Shown: positions 43,050 through 51,903, numbered from the stretch's first letter. The stretch is 64,000 nucleotides of DNA from Myroides profundi (GCF_000833025.1 NZ_CP010817.1:1054001-1118000); one strand, 5' to 3'. The notes: generated by a model not told the origin, from the sequence alone. Made by a program: numbers and translations.

Positions 43050-43592
43050 TTAATTTGACTCTATAAAAAGTTCTATTTTCTTTACTGCGTGGTGATAAGA
43101 AGCTTTTAGTGCTCCTACACTGGTCTCTAAAATTTCTGATATAGTCTGGTAGTCTAGATCTTCATAGTATTTCATCTTGAAGACGAGTTGTTGTTTTTGA
43201 GGTAATGATGCTATTGCCTTTTGTAATATGAGTTCTGCTTCATCTCCATCGAATAGACTGTCTGCTTCTAGTTGATTGACTAGATACTCATTTAGCTCAT
43301 CATCTTCTAGTTGCATTTTTCTGCTTTTTGACTTTAGAAAGTCTAGTGCTTGATTAGTCGCTATTCTATACATCCATGAGAACAATTGACTATTCCCTTT
43401 AAAGGTATCTATGTTTTGGTAGATTTTTATAAATACTTCTTGTAGCACATCATCTGTATCATCGTGATTCAGCACGATAGTACGGATATGCATATATAAG
43501 CGCTGCTGATAGAGGCTTAGTAATTCACGAAATGCTTCATGCTTTGTGTCGTTATTTTGTAATCGATGTAAGAGTGAAATTTCGTCAGACAA
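43050..43592 (-). CDS. ECF-type RNA polymerase sigma factor
   Basis: 180 residues from TTG 43592 (MSDEISLLHRLQNND), chosen because the frame's only ATG (43700) would add 36 hydrophobic residues not seen in sigma factors. Sigma2: QQRLYMHIRTIVLNHDDTDD, VLQEVFIKIYQNIDTFKGNS, SWMYRIATNQALDFLKSKSR. Sigma4: LPQKQQLVFKMKYYEDLDYQ, EILETSVGALKASYHHAVKK. It would direct RNA polymerase to a stress or envelope regulon including its own operon with the anti-sigma and CpxP-like genes. Divergent from the HAD gene with about 100 bp between starts. Confidence 0.9.
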   Translation of the reverse strand: MSDEISLLHRLQNNDTKHEAFRELLSLYQQRLYMHIRTIVLNHDDTDDVLQEVFIKIYQNIDTFKGNSQLFSWMYRIATNQALDFLKSKSRKMQLEDDELNEYLVNQLEADSLFDGDEAELILQKAIASLPQKQQLVFKMKYYEDLDYQTISEILETSVGALKASYHHAVKKIELFIESN

Positions 43593-43692
43593 GAGTTTTG
43601 ATATTTTATAGTTTGTTTTTGGATGAGAGGAGTAAATGTAGATAAATAAAGTCAGTATATTGATATAAAGGATTATTTTTGTCAGAAAAAAA

Positions 43693-44349
43693 ATGATCAA
43701 GACGGTTATATTTGATATGGACGGGGTGATTGTAGATACTGAGCCGGTACACCGTTATGCATATCACAGTCACTTTAAAGAATTGGGAATAGAAGTTTCA
43801 GAGCACGTATATAATTCCTTTACAGGGCACTCTACTAAGAATACGTATGAGCGCATAAAAGAAATATATGGTGTAGAAGGTAATATTCCGGATATGGTAT
43901 TGAGAAAAAGAGCGTTGTTCAACGAATCTTTTGATACCAAGCCTGATCTAGAGCTAATAGATGGTGTACGTGACTTGATAGAAGGATTACATGCTAAAGG
44001 GATAGAGCTTATCGTAGGATCATCAGCATCTAAGAGTACGATAGATAGAGTGTTCACTCGTTTTGGGCTGTATCCGTTCTTTACACATATCGTAAGTGGT
44101 GAGGATCTTCCTAAGTCTAAACCAGACCCAGCGATATTCTTAAAGGCAGCTTCACTAGCGAAGTATAGTGATAAAGATGACTGCATTGTAATAGAAGATA
44201 GTACTAATGGTATCAAGGCAGCTAATGCAGCAGGCATTAAGGTGATAGGATATAAGAGTGCTAACTCTAAACAACAAGACTATACAGGGGCTAACTATAT
44301 CGTACACGATTTTACGGCAATAGATGCAGACTATGTCATCCAGCTCTAA
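43693..44349 (+). CDS. HAD family phosphatase (beta-phosphoglucomutase-like)
   Basis: 218 residues, cytosolic. HAD motif I FDMDGVIVDTEP with both aspartates at the very start, a helical cap of type C1, motif II VGSSAS, motif III Lys in SKPDPAIF, motif IV IEDSTNGIKAANAAG. This is the branch of beta-phosphoglucomutases and sugar phosphatases; the substrate cannot be fixed. It is divergent from the sigma factor operon. Confidence 0.93.
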   Translation: MIKTVIFDMDGVIVDTEPVHRYAYHSHFKELGIEVSEHVYNSFTGHSTKNTYERIKEIYGVEGNIPDMVLRKRALFNESFDTKPDLELIDGVRDLIEGLHAKGIELIVGSSASKSTIDRVFTRFGLYPFFTHIVSGEDLPKSKPDPAIFLKAASLAKYSDKDDCIVIEDSTNGIKAANAAGIKVIGYKSANSKQQDYTGANYIVHDFTAIDADYVIQL

Positions 44350-44450
44350 GACAGAGTAGATAAAAAGTCGATAAGAGAAAATATAATGATTTAGGAATAT
44401 AAAGGCGTTTAATTTGACTTTCTTTTATTTTTATAATGGATAGAAATTAT

Positions 44451-44458
44451 TAACTTTG
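44451..44458 (+). promoter_or_regulatory. Probable -7 box for the TPR membrane protein
   Basis: TAACTTTG (TAnnTTTG), 30 bp before the start at 44489; the upstream TTG is not clear. Confidence 0.45.
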
Positions 44459-44488
44459 CGTTCTTTATAATAAAAGCTTATTAAGTAG

Positions 44489-45004
44489 ATGTTTCATAGA
44501 TATATTAAATTAGGTATCGCTGCGGTATTATTCGCAGTATCAGTTTGGCAATTCGTAGAAGGTAATATTGGTAACGGTATTTTCTTATTGTTCCTTATTT
44601 CATTAGTAATATTACTTTACTATAAAAATGAGTTTATCTTATTAGCTTTCTTAAAATTGAGAAAACAAGATTTTGACGGTGCCCAAAAATGGTTGAATAA
44701 AATCAAAAATCCAGAGACAGCATTAGTGCGTAAGCAGAATGGATATTATAACTACTTAATGGGAATCATGACTTCTCAGACTAACTTAAATGCTTCAGAG
44801 AAGTATATGAAGAAAGCTGTAGAACTTGGATTAAACATGGATCAAGACTTAGCAATGGCTAAACTTCAGTTAGCAGGTATCGCGATGACGAAGAGACGTA
44901 AGCTAGAAGCTACTAAACTTCTAGGAGAAGCGCAGAAGCTTGATAAACAAGGGATGTTAAAAGACCAAATCAAAATGATGAAAGAACAAATGAAGAGATT
45001 CTAA
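44489..45004 (+). CDS. Small membrane protein with a TPR-like domain
   Basis: 171 residues. Two hydrophobic helices (about 6-22 and 28-46) joined by GNIGNG, then a cytosolic helical part with repeats like those of tetratricopeptide proteins (DFDGAQKWLNKIKNPETALV, YYNYLMGIMTSQTNLNASEKY, AKLQLAGIAMTKRRKLEATK) and a basic end (KMMKEQMKRF). Family of flavobacterial 'DUF2892/TPR' membrane proteins without known role. Own -7 box and terminator. Confidence 0.8.
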   Translation: MFHRYIKLGIAAVLFAVSVWQFVEGNIGNGIFLLFLISLVILLYYKNEFILLAFLKLRKQDFDGAQKWLNKIKNPETALVRKQNGYYNYLMGIMTSQTNLNASEKYMKKAVELGLNMDQDLAMAKLQLAGIAMTKRRKLEATKLLGEAQKLDKQGMLKDQIKMMKEQMKRF

Positions 45005-45028
45005 TCTTAGACTTTGTTAAAGATATAG

Positions 45029-45057
45029 AAAGCTACACTTCGGTGTAGCTTTTTTTT
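45029..45057 (+). terminator. Terminator after the TPR protein
   Basis: AAAGCTACAC, TTCG loop, GTGTAGCTTT and T tail. Confidence 0.93.
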
Positions 45058-45138
45058 GTATCTACTAGTTAGGTTCTTTTAGTTTTAGTTGCCGTGACCC
45101 GTCCTAAAAAAACTGTACAGTTTTTAAAACATTAAAAG

Positions 45139-45672
45139 ATGGGAAGAGAACCAAAAAACAAAGAGCGTTATCATTTAAAATTCATAGAACAAATAGTTCA
45201 AGAAATAGAGAATGGAGCAAGTCAAAATTCGGTAATTCGCGAGTATAGCCTAAATAAATCTACGCTAAATCGTTGGGTTAAGAAATATGCAAGTCCCGAG
45301 TATCATGCTACACGTAAGAATAAAGTTTATTCAGAAAGCCTTAAACGTCAAGTAGTTCATAGTATTACAGAACACCATATGACAGCACAAGAAGCCTGTA
45401 TAATGTATGGTGTAGAAAGTATAAGTACAATAAATAACTGGTTGTTAGTTAATTATAATAAAAACATAGATATTTGTAATGAAATTGTTATTCCGTCACT
45501 TATGGAAGAAAAAACATCCAATACAGAATCTTTAGAAATTAAAGCTTTAAAAAAGGCTTTATCAGAGGCACAATTTAAGATAGTAGCTTTAAATACATTG
45601 ATAGATGTAGCAGAGAAAAGTTTGGATATTGATATCAGAAAAAAGTCTGGTTCCAAGCAGTTGAAGAAGTAA
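45139..45672 (+). CDS. IS3-family OrfA, helix-turn-helix protein
   Basis: 177 residues. N-terminal HTH (FIEQIVQEIENGASQNSVIR, LNKSTLNRWVKKYAS), a second HTH-like part (QVVHSITEHHMTAQEACIMYG), and a leucine-zipper-like end (ALKKALSEAQFKIVALNTLIDVAEKSL). It binds the IS ends and dimerises with the transposase. The slippery A-AAA-AAG at 45639-45645 in its last codons allows a -1 shift to OrfB. Translated alone, it acts as a regulator. Confidence 0.92.
   Translation: MGREPKNKERYHLKFIEQIVQEIENGASQNSVIREYSLNKSTLNRWVKKYASPEYHATRKNKVYSESLKRQVVHSITEHHMTAQEACIMYGVESISTINNWLLVNYNKNIDICNEIVIPSLMEEKTSNTESLEIKALKKALSEAQFKIVALNTLIDVAEKSLDIDIRKKSGSKQLKK
45639..45645 (+). promoter_or_regulatory. Programmed -1 frameshift site of the IS
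   Basis: A-AAA-AAG in the OrfA frame (..AGA AAA AAG TCT..). After a -1 slip the frame reads KKVWFQAVEEV and continues open to 46574, the standard IS3 arrangement. Confidence 0.88.
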
Positions 45673-46574
45673 AACTCTTATACCCTAATAAGGGAATAAA
45701 AAAAATATGTCAACTGTTTGGTAAAACTCGAAGTGCTTATTATCAGTCAATAGACAGATACGCAAGTCAATCTATTAAAGATGAGATTATTCTTCAAGAA
45801 GTTTTAAATATTAGAGCTACTCTACCAAGAGTAGGTACTCGAAAACTTCAACATATGTTACAAGAACGCTTAGGTTCGCACAATATAAGCGTAGGAAGAG
45901 ATTATCTGTTTGATTTATTAGACAGTCATAAAATGTTGGTTAGGCAACGAAAGCGCAAAGCATATACAACAGACTCCAGAGCTTGGAGAGGACAGTATTT
46001 AGACTTGTATAATGGAGTAAAAGTTACTAGACCAGAACAATTTTGGGTAAGTGACATCACCTATATCAGGTTAAATAATACTTGGGGCTATTTAAGTTTA
46101 ATCACAGATGCTTATTCTCATAAAATAATGGGCTATAGTTTTAGCTTAGATTTAACCACTAATGGATGCTTACAAGCCTTGAAAATGGCATTAAAGAACA
46201 GGATTTATACAGAGAAACTTATTCATCATTCAGATCGAGGATGTCAATACTGCAGTAGTGTTTATACTAAAATACTGATAGAAAACAACATATCTATTAG
46301 TACAACACAAGGTGGTGAACCAAGAGATAATGCAATAGCTGAGCGTGTAAATGGTATAATTAAAGGTGAATTTGATTTAAACTATTCAAGTTTAGGTTAT
46401 CAAAAAACGATTGATAAAATTAAGAATAGTATAGAAGCTTATAACCAAATTAGACCTCATGATAGTTGTGATAGGTTAACTCCAAATCAAGCTCATTTAA
46501 AGACAGGTATTCTAACTAAGAGATGGAAGAATTATTACAAGACTAATAAACAAAAACAACAACCTGTACAGTAA
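45642..46574 (+). CDS. IS3-family OrfB, DDE transposase (made as OrfAB fusion)
   Basis: The OrfB frame adds about 310 residues after the slip. HTH_21 region (ATLPRVGTRKLQHMLQERLG) and rve integrase core: first D in WVSDITYIRL, second D in HHSDRGCQYCS, E in DNAIAERVNG followed by KGEF, thus DD(35)E. The end has AYNQIRPHDSCDRLTPNQAH. An ATG-start ORF from 45855 inside it is not a separate gene. The fusion cuts and joins the IS ends via a circular intermediate. Confidence 0.92.
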   Translation, partial: KVWFQAVEEVKLLYPNKGIKKICQLFGKTRSAYYQSIDRYASQSIKDEIILQEVLNIRATLPRVGTRKLQHMLQERLGSHNISVGRDYLFDLLDSHKMLVRQRKRKAYTTDSRAWRGQYLDLYNGVKVTRPEQFWVSDITYIRLNNTWGYLSLITDAYSHKIMGYSFSLDLTTNGCLQALKMALKNRIYTEKLIHHSDRGCQYCSSVYTKILIENNISISTTQGGEPRDNAIAERVNGIIKGEFDLNYSSLGYQKTIDKIKNSIEAYNQIRPHDSCDRLTPNQAHLKTGILTKRWKNYYKTNKQKQQPVQ

Positions 46575-46640
46575 TAAAAGGATTAATAAAAATCTGTACA
46601 GTATTAAGTAGGATTATTAACTATAACTGTACAGTTATAG
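46564..46640 (+). repeat. Three CTGTACAG palindromes at the right IS end
   Basis: CTGTACAG at 46564-46571, 46594-46601 and 46627-46634; the last lies in a perfect 20-bp palindrome, CTATAACTGTACAGTTATAG (46621-46640). One more copy is at the left end in an 18-bp palindrome (45108-45125). They are probably transposase binding sites. Confidence 0.85.
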
Positions 46641-46653
46641 TAGGACGAGACAT

Positions 46654-47091
46654 AATGTTAATTTATCTTATTCTATTATAGAAGTAGCAACATTTGAAAG
46701 TGAATGGATGTTAGTCAATTTTACCAAAGCAAAGTTTGATAGATGTATGCTAGATAAATCTATAATAAAAAAATGTAATTTTCAGGAAGCTAAATTGGTA
46801 TTTAATGCAGATGATGCTGTTTTTGAAGATTGTTCTTTTGTTGGTGCTAAGATAGGTATAGGGACATATGGACATGAATATGGTGGACGTAGAACCAAAT
46901 TTTATAATTGCGATTTCACTGATGCACAATTTGCTCGAGTAGAGTTCAGAGCTTCAAAATTCTATAATTGTAATTTCACTAATACGACATTTATTAAATG
47001 TGATTTTAGAGGAGTGAAAATGGAAGGTTGTATTCTTCCTAAGTTATCTCAATTTACAGATATGGATATACCTGATTATATAACAGAATAG
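46654..47091 (+). pseudogene. Pentapeptide-repeat-like gene beheaded by the IS
   Basis: The frame is open from the right edge of the IS (NVNLSYSIIEVATFESEWML) to 47091, about 145 residues. It contains loose five-residue steps of the A(D/N)LxX kind: CMLDKSIIKKCNFQEAKLVF, FEDCSFVGAKI, FYNCDFTDAQFARVEF, FYNCNFTNTTFIKCDF. The 5' part of the gene is missing, and nothing of it is seen to the left of the IS, where a terminator of another gene lies 38 bp away. An ATG at 46708 could still give 127 residues. Probably a dead remnant. Confidence 0.75.
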
Positions 47092-47104
47092 CGAATTTAG
47101 AAAC

Positions 47105-47135
47105 AAAAGACTTAACCATTATAGTTAAGTCTTTT
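47105..47135 (+). terminator. Terminator after the pentapeptide gene remnant
   Basis: AAAAGACTTAAC, 7-nt loop, GTTAAGTCTTTT. Confidence 0.9.
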
Positions 47136-47380
47136 GTTTTATATACATAATAGAGCTGTAAGGTTACTTAACAGGTTTTCTAACAGAAAAGAAACGTTTA
47201 CTGTTAGATTAGATATTATAAATAGTAAAGGTAGATTAGTAGTGTGTTGATTTTTAACCAACAGTGTTTTCTTGAGTTAACTACATATATCTCGAGCTAA
47301 TCCAGTAGGTTCATCATGGTGAGAAGCCTTAATAACAGTGGTGTTATGGCTAGAGAGGAAAGTAAAATGACATTAGCAAG
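47136..47380. other. Spacer without recognisable gene
   Basis: 245 bp. The minus strand has a 29-codon open stretch (ending HHDEPTGLARDICS) that could be a relic, but it is too short to call. Nothing else was seen. Confidence 0.4.
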
Positions 47381-47381
47381 A

Positions 47382-47418
47382 AAAAAAAATCGCTTAAGAT
47401 TATCTCTTAAGCGATTTT
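47382..47418 (-). terminator. Terminator of prfC
   Basis: AAAATCGCTTAAGA, 5-nt loop, TCTTAAGCGATTTT with T9 on the minus strand. Confidence 0.92.
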
Positions 47419-47437
47419 ATATTTTATAGTATATTGA

Positions 47438-49030
47438 CTATTTAATTTCTTCTGATGTGAATGCTAGCTTCACAGTAGGGAATTTACTTTGTGTCATTTG
47501 GATAGAGAATTCACTATCTGCTAAGAACACTAGTTGTCCTGATTTATCAAAAGCTAGGAACTTCTGTTTTATACGTTTGAATTCTTTGAACTCTTCGTTT
47601 TTAGGATCTTCCGGACGTACCCAACATGCTTTATAAGCAGGGAAGTTCTCATACGTACATTTAGCTCCGTATTCGTGCTCTAAACGGTATTGGATAACCT
47701 CGTACTGAAGTGCTCCTACAGTACCGATTACTTTACGACCATTCATCTCTAGGGTGAATAACTGTGCTACCCCTTCATCCATTAACTGATCGATACCTTT
47801 CTCTAATTGTTTAGACTTAAGTGGGTCAGCGTTGTTGATATAACGGAAGTGCTCAGGTGAGAAACTAGGAATACCTGTGAACTGCATGATTTCTCCTTCA
47901 GTAAGTGTGTCTCCAATCTTAAAGTTACCAGTATCGTGTAACCCTACGATATCTCCAGCATAAGATACATCTACGATTTCTTTTTTCTCAGCGAAGAAAG
48001 CATTCGGGCTAGAGAACTTAAGCTTCTTACCTTGTCTTACGTGTAAGTAAGGAGTGTTTCTCTCAAATGTACCAGATACAATCTTGATGAATGCTAGACG
48101 GTCTCTGTGTTTAGGGTCCATATTAGCATGGATCTTAAATACAAATCCTGAGAATGTATTTTCTTTAGGCTCTACTACTCTTGTACTAGATTCTTTAGCA
48201 CGAGGAGAAGGAGCGATTTGGATAAAACAATCTAATAGCTCACGTACCCCAAAGTTGTTTAACGCAGAACCGAAGAATACAGGTTGTAGGTTACCACTGA
48301 TATACTCTTCTCTGTCAAATTCTGGGTAGATACCTTCTATGATTTCTAATTCATCACGTAGGTTATTAGCAGATTTCTCACCTACTAATTTGTCTAGTTC
48401 AGGAGATGCTAGGTCAGATACATTGATAGTTTCTTCAATGTTCTTACGGCTATCTTCACTGAATAAGTTGATATTCTTTTCCCAGATATTATAGATACCT
48501 TTAAAGTCGTACCCCATTCCGATAGGGAAACTTAAAGGAGTTACTTTTAGTTGAAGTTTTTGTTCTACTTCATCCATTAGTTCAAAAGCATCACGTCCTT
48601 CACGGTCAAGTTTGTTGATGAATACGATCATTGGTATGTTACGCATTCTACATACTTCTACAAGCTTCTCAGTCTGTTCCTCAACCCCTTTAGCAACGTC
48701 GATTACTACGATAACACTGTCTACTGCAGTCAGTGTTCTGAACGTATCTTCAGCAAAGTCCTTGTGACCAGGTGTATCTAGAATATTAATCTTTTTGTCT
48801 TTATAATTAAATGCAAGAACCGAAGTTGCAACAGAAATACCACGTTGGCGTTCAATCTCCATAAAATCGGAAGTAGCTCCTTTTTTAATCTTGTTGTTTT
48901 TTACTGCACCAGCTTCTTGAATAGCTCCACCAAAAAGTAGTAACTTTTCAGTTAATGTTGTCTTACCAGCATCAGGGTGAGCAATTACACCAAATGTACG
49001 TCTACGATCTATTTCCTTTAAAAAACTCAT
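47438..49030 (-). CDS. prfC: Peptide chain release factor 3
   Basis: 530 residues. Translational GTPase that removes RF1/RF2 after peptide release. G1 AHPDAGKTTLTEKLL, switch II DTPGHKDFAEDT, G4 NKLDREGRD; then domain 2 (FSGFVFKIHANMDPKHRDRL) and the RF3 C-terminal domain (GVAQLFTLEMNGRKVIGTVG, LEHEYGAKCTYENFPAYKAC). Normal length. TACTTTTG at 49057-49050 is a likely -7 box. Single-gene unit with a strong terminator. Confidence 0.98.
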   Translation of the reverse strand: MSFLKEIDRRRTFGVIAHPDAGKTTLTEKLLLFGGAIQEAGAVKNNKIKKGATSDFMEIERQRGISVATSVLAFNYKDKKINILDTPGHKDFAEDTFRTLTAVDSVIVVIDVAKGVEEQTEKLVEVCRMRNIPMIVFINKLDREGRDAFELMDEVEQKLQLKVTPLSFPIGMGYDFKGIYNIWEKNINLFSEDSRKNIEETINVSDLASPELDKLVGEKSANNLRDELEIIEGIYPEFDREEYISGNLQPVFFGSALNNFGVRELLDCFIQIAPSPRAKESSTRVVEPKENTFSGFVFKIHANMDPKHRDRLAFIKIVSGTFERNTPYLHVRQGKKLKFSSPNAFFAEKKEIVDVSYAGDIVGLHDTGNFKIGDTLTEGEIMQFTGIPSFSPEHFRYINNADPLKSKQLEKGIDQLMDEGVAQLFTLEMNGRKVIGTVGALQYEVIQYRLEHEYGAKCTYENFPAYKACWVRPEDPKNEEFKEFKRIKQKFLAFDKSGQLVFLADSEFSIQMTQSKFPTVKLAFTSEEIK

Positions 49031-49049
49031 TATTAAAAATTTTAAGGTA

Positions 49050-49057
49050 CAAAAGTA
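49050..49057 (-). promoter_or_regulatory. Probable -7 box of prfC
   Basis: TACTTTTG on the minus strand, about 20 bp before the start; -33 region weak. Confidence 0.5.
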
Positions 49058-49420
49058 CTTATATTTTGCGGAATTAAAAGTTGTTTTTTGGAGAATGATG
49101 TATACATTTAGTCGCTAGTTCATACTCAGATAGACTGATGTAATGGGATAGCGATGGTTAGAGTAGATAGTAGAACTAACGTTGGCAGTATAAAAAAGCA
49201 ATATTTAGAAAGGAAAGTAGTTATCCTTTATGTAAAATAATTACATAATTATTATCAATACTTCGTTAACTAGTGTAGGTACTTTAGTAAAGATTTGTAT
49301 TATTGTGTGTTGGAATTTAAAAGGAGAGAGGGATAAATATAAAGTAACTTGTTTTTGGGTATAAAACTTTATTTTAAAATAAGTATTTTTGGGAATTAGT
49401 TTCATAAATAGAAATAGTAT
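49058..49420. other. Spacer between prfC and the SurA-like operon
   Basis: 363 bp. It contains a palindrome AATAATTA-CA-TAATTATT (49236-49253), and TATTTTTG at 49384-49391, a -7 box 30 bp before the next start. No gene was seen. Confidence 0.5.
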
Positions 49421-50290
49421 ATGAATAAATATCGCTTAGTAGGAACCTTGTTTTTGAGTGTGTTATGTGGTGCTATGGTGGTATCTTGTGATAAGCTAGG
49501 TAGTGCTGGTACTAAGGAGAATGCTGTAGCAAGGGTGAATGATACTTATCTAGATAGAGATGAGGTGCATGGTATAGTACCATCTAGTGCTGATAAACAG
49601 GATAGTTTAGCCATCGTGACTCGATTTATAGATAAGTGGGCTACTAAAAAACTCTTGATAGAGGCAGCAGAGTTTAATCTATCTAGTGATAAGAAAGAAG
49701 AAATAGATAAATTAGTCGATCAATTTAAAAGTGATTTGTTGATTAAGGATTATCTAGAAAAACTAGTACAGAAGAGTATAGATACAATCATTCAAGAGAA
49801 GGATTTGAAAGTGTATTACGATAAGTATAAGAGTAATTTCCTTGTAGAAGATATGCTAGTGAAAATGTCTTATGCTAATGTCTTAAAGGATAATAGTAAT
49901 TATAGTACAATCAGAAAGTACTTTAGTTCATCTCGAAAAGAAGATCATGAGAAGTTAGATGGAATGTCTCTGCACATGAAATCGTATGCTCTAAATGACT
50001 CTATATGGGTGGATGTGAAGCAGATATATGAGAAGCTTCCTTTCTTAAATAATAGTAACAAAGATAATTACTTAAAAAACAATGCCTTTTTTGAGGTAGA
50101 AGAAGAAAATAGTACTTATTTTGTAAAAGTGAATACAGTATTATCTAGAGGAAGTGTAATTCCTTTTAGTTATTTAAAGAAATCACTAAAGATGATGGTC
50201 ATTAATGATCGTAAAATGGAATTACTAAAACAATACGAAGAAGATATATTAAAGGATGCTAAAAAAAATAAAAGGTATGAAGTTTTTTAA
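49421..50290 (+). CDS. SurA-like peptidyl-prolyl isomerase-related lipoprotein
   Basis: 289 residues; lipoprotein signal MNKYRLVGTLFLSVLCGAM... with Cys23 in VVSC. The N-terminal helices (AVARVNDTYLDRDEVHGIVP, FIDKWATKKLLIEAAEFNLS) are like the chaperone part of SurA/PpiD. There is no complete parvulin domain, so it is a chaperone-only or degenerate member. It overlaps the next gene by 14 bp. The two proteins are probably partners in outer-membrane protein folding. Confidence 0.82.
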   Translation: MNKYRLVGTLFLSVLCGAMVVSCDKLGSAGTKENAVARVNDTYLDRDEVHGIVPSSADKQDSLAIVTRFIDKWATKKLLIEAAEFNLSSDKKEEIDKLVDQFKSDLLIKDYLEKLVQKSIDTIIQEKDLKVYYDKYKSNFLVEDMLVKMSYANVLKDNSNYSTIRKYFSSSRKEDHEKLDGMSLHMKSYALNDSIWVDVKQIYEKLPFLNNSNKDNYLKNNAFFEVEEENSTYFVKVNTVLSRGSVIPFSYLKKSLKMMVINDRKMELLKQYEEDILKDAKKNKRYEVF

Positions 50291-51650
50291 TAAGAAGGTA
50301 ATGGTAGCTTTAGGGCTAGCTCTTTCTTTTGTAGGATTTGCGCAAGGGCAGACTAAACAAGGTAGAAAAATAGATGGAGTAGTTGGGGTAGTAGGAGATT
50401 ACATTATCTTAGAATCAGAAATTGATAAAACGTTGATAGAGCTAAAAGCACAACGTATCCCTACAGGTGATTTATCAAGATGTGATTTGTTTGAAAAACT
50501 ATTAGAAGACAAATTATTTGCGCACCAAGCTGTACAAGACAGTTTAGAGGTGACAGATGCTGAGGTGACTACTTTTATGAACGAACAGATCAACCGTATG
50601 GTGGAAGATGTAGGTTCTATAGATAAGATTATCCAGTTCTATAATAAAAAGAACGAAGAGGAACTACGTGAGGCATTATTCGAAATCGTAAAGCAAAATA
50701 AACTGACGCAGAATATGCAACAGCATATCGTGGAGAAGGTAACTATTACTCCAGAAGAAGTACGTCAGTTCTTTAACGAGATTCCTAAAGATCAGTTGCC
50801 AACTGTAGGAGATGAGGTAGAGATAGCTGAGATTGTGATTAAACCAGAGATTTCTAAAGAGCAGAAGCAAAAAGTAATCGATCGTCTGAATGAGATGAAG
50901 AAAGACGTATTAGAGAATGGTGCTAGTTTCTTTAGTAAAGCGGTATTATTCACAGATGATAGAGGATCTGCTAGTAATGGAGGATTCTATTCGATCACTA
51001 AAAAGTCTCCTTTCGTAAAAGAGTTTAAAGAGGTAGCATTTAATATGGCAGAGGGAGAGATCTCTGAGCCATTTGAGTCAGAATACGGATATCATATCAT
51101 ATACTTAGAGAAGATACGTGGACAGCACTTAGATCTAAGACATATCTTATTAAAACCAAAACCAACTGATGCTGCATTAGAAGAAGCTAAGAAAAAAGCA
51201 GAGAATATCCGTACGAAGATTGCTAATAAAGAAATCACATTTGCAGCTGCTGCAGCGAGTGAGTCAGATGATAAGGATACAAAACAAAATGGTGGTATCA
51301 TGAAAGATCCTAGATCATTAGACCCACGTTTTGAATTGAATAATATGGAAGATAGAGAACTATATTTCTTAGTGTCTAATCTAAAAGAAGGCGAAGTATC
51401 TCAAGTAGCATTAAAGAACGATATGCAAAAACAAGAGAAATACTATCGTATAGTAAAAATCAATAAGAAATATGCAGAGCATAAAATTGATTTTGCAGAG
51501 GATTATACGAAGGTTAGAAATATGGCTTTAAATAAAAAACAAGCTGAAGAAGTGAATAAATGGGTGTCTCGTAAGGTAAATGATGCTTATATTAACATTC
51601 AAGGGGAATTTCGTAATTGTACATTCCGTAATAATTGGCTTAAAAAATAA
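50277..51650 (+). CDS. SurA-type periplasmic peptidyl-prolyl isomerase
   Basis: 457 residues from ATG 50277 (MKFFNKKVMVALGLALSFVG, signal peptide to about QG); the frame opens seven codons earlier inside the previous gene. SurA N domain (RKIDGVVGVVGDYIILESEI ... LLEDKLFAHQAVQDS), then two parvulin domains: first at about 170-270 (EVEIAEIVIKPEISKEQKQK, GSASNGGFYSITKKSPFVKE), second at about 278-385 (LDLRHILLKPKPTDAALEEA, KQNGGIMKDPRS). It escorts outer-membrane proteins through the periplasm. Ends in a strong terminator. Confidence 0.92.
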   Translation: MKFFNKKVMVALGLALSFVGFAQGQTKQGRKIDGVVGVVGDYIILESEIDKTLIELKAQRIPTGDLSRCDLFEKLLEDKLFAHQAVQDSLEVTDAEVTTFMNEQINRMVEDVGSIDKIIQFYNKKNEEELREALFEIVKQNKLTQNMQQHIVEKVTITPEEVRQFFNEIPKDQLPTVGDEVEIAEIVIKPEISKEQKQKVIDRLNEMKKDVLENGASFFSKAVLFTDDRGSASNGGFYSITKKSPFVKEFKEVAFNMAEGEISEPFESEYGYHIIYLEKIRGQHLDLRHILLKPKPTDAALEEAKKKAENIRTKIANKEITFAAAAASESDDKDTKQNGGIMKDPRSLDPRFELNNMEDRELYFLVSNLKEGEVSQVALKNDMQKQEKYYRIVKINKKYAEHKIDFAEDYTKVRNMALNKKQAEEVNKWVSRKVNDAYINIQGEFRNCTFRNNWLKK

Positions 51651-51673
51651 GAATATAATAATCTGAAGGAATG

Positions 51674-51714
51674 AAAACGACATTTTAGCAATAGGCTAGA
51701 ATGTCGTTTTTTTT
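51674..51714 (+). terminator. Terminator after the SurA-like operon
   Basis: AAAACGACATTTTAGC and GCTAGAATGTCGTTTT (one T-G pair) with a 5-nt loop and T8. Confidence 0.93.
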
Positions 51715-51873
51715 ATGTTTAGGGGATAAATATCGCAATATGATATATTAAGCATTAAAAATTAATTAATTTCAGAAAAAGAGGTTCTGTTTATTAAAAC
51801 TATTGAATTTAATTCAGTAAAGAAGAATGTTTGTAAATAATATTTTTTGTATTTGTAGGATTCATTAAAAACT

Positions 51874-51903
51874 TTTGAAAATAAATTAGTTTGATTAAAT
51901 TTG
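51874..51903 (+). promoter_or_regulatory. Probable promoter of acnB
   Basis: TTTG at 51874-51877, 18 bp, TAAATTTG at 51896-51903. It would give a 150-nt leader. Confidence 0.5.

Larger units (their letters stand above)
45095..46652 (+). mobile_element. Complete IS3-family insertion sequence
   Basis: About 1558 bp. The ends are TGACCCGTCCTA on the left and TAGGACGAGACA on the right, imperfect inverted repeats with the TG...CA tips of IS3 elements, both followed inward by a CTGTACAG palindrome. It codes for OrfA and, by -1 frameshift, the OrfAB transposase with a full DDE core. No direct target duplication is visible: the flanks read GCCG and TAATG. It cuts a pentapeptide-repeat-like gene to its right. 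It appears intact and may be active. Confidence 0.92.

Noticed and set aside
43593..43700. N-terminal extension of the sigma factor to ATG 43700
   Set aside because: The 36 extra residues are hydrophobic and unlike any sigma factor; TTG at 43592 gives the usual start.
45855..46574. OrfB as a separate gene starting at ATG 45855
   Set aside because: The frame is open back to the slippery A-AAA-AAG and the HTH_21 part lies upstream of 45855; IS3 elements make OrfB as a fusion.
45091..46656. Target-site duplication of the IS
   Set aside because: Bases next to both ends (GCCG and TAATG) do not match for any sensible choice of element ends.
47285..47375. 29-codon open stretch on the minus strand ending HHDEPTGLARDICS
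   Set aside because: Protein-like wording but too short, with no start; may be a relic but cannot be supported.
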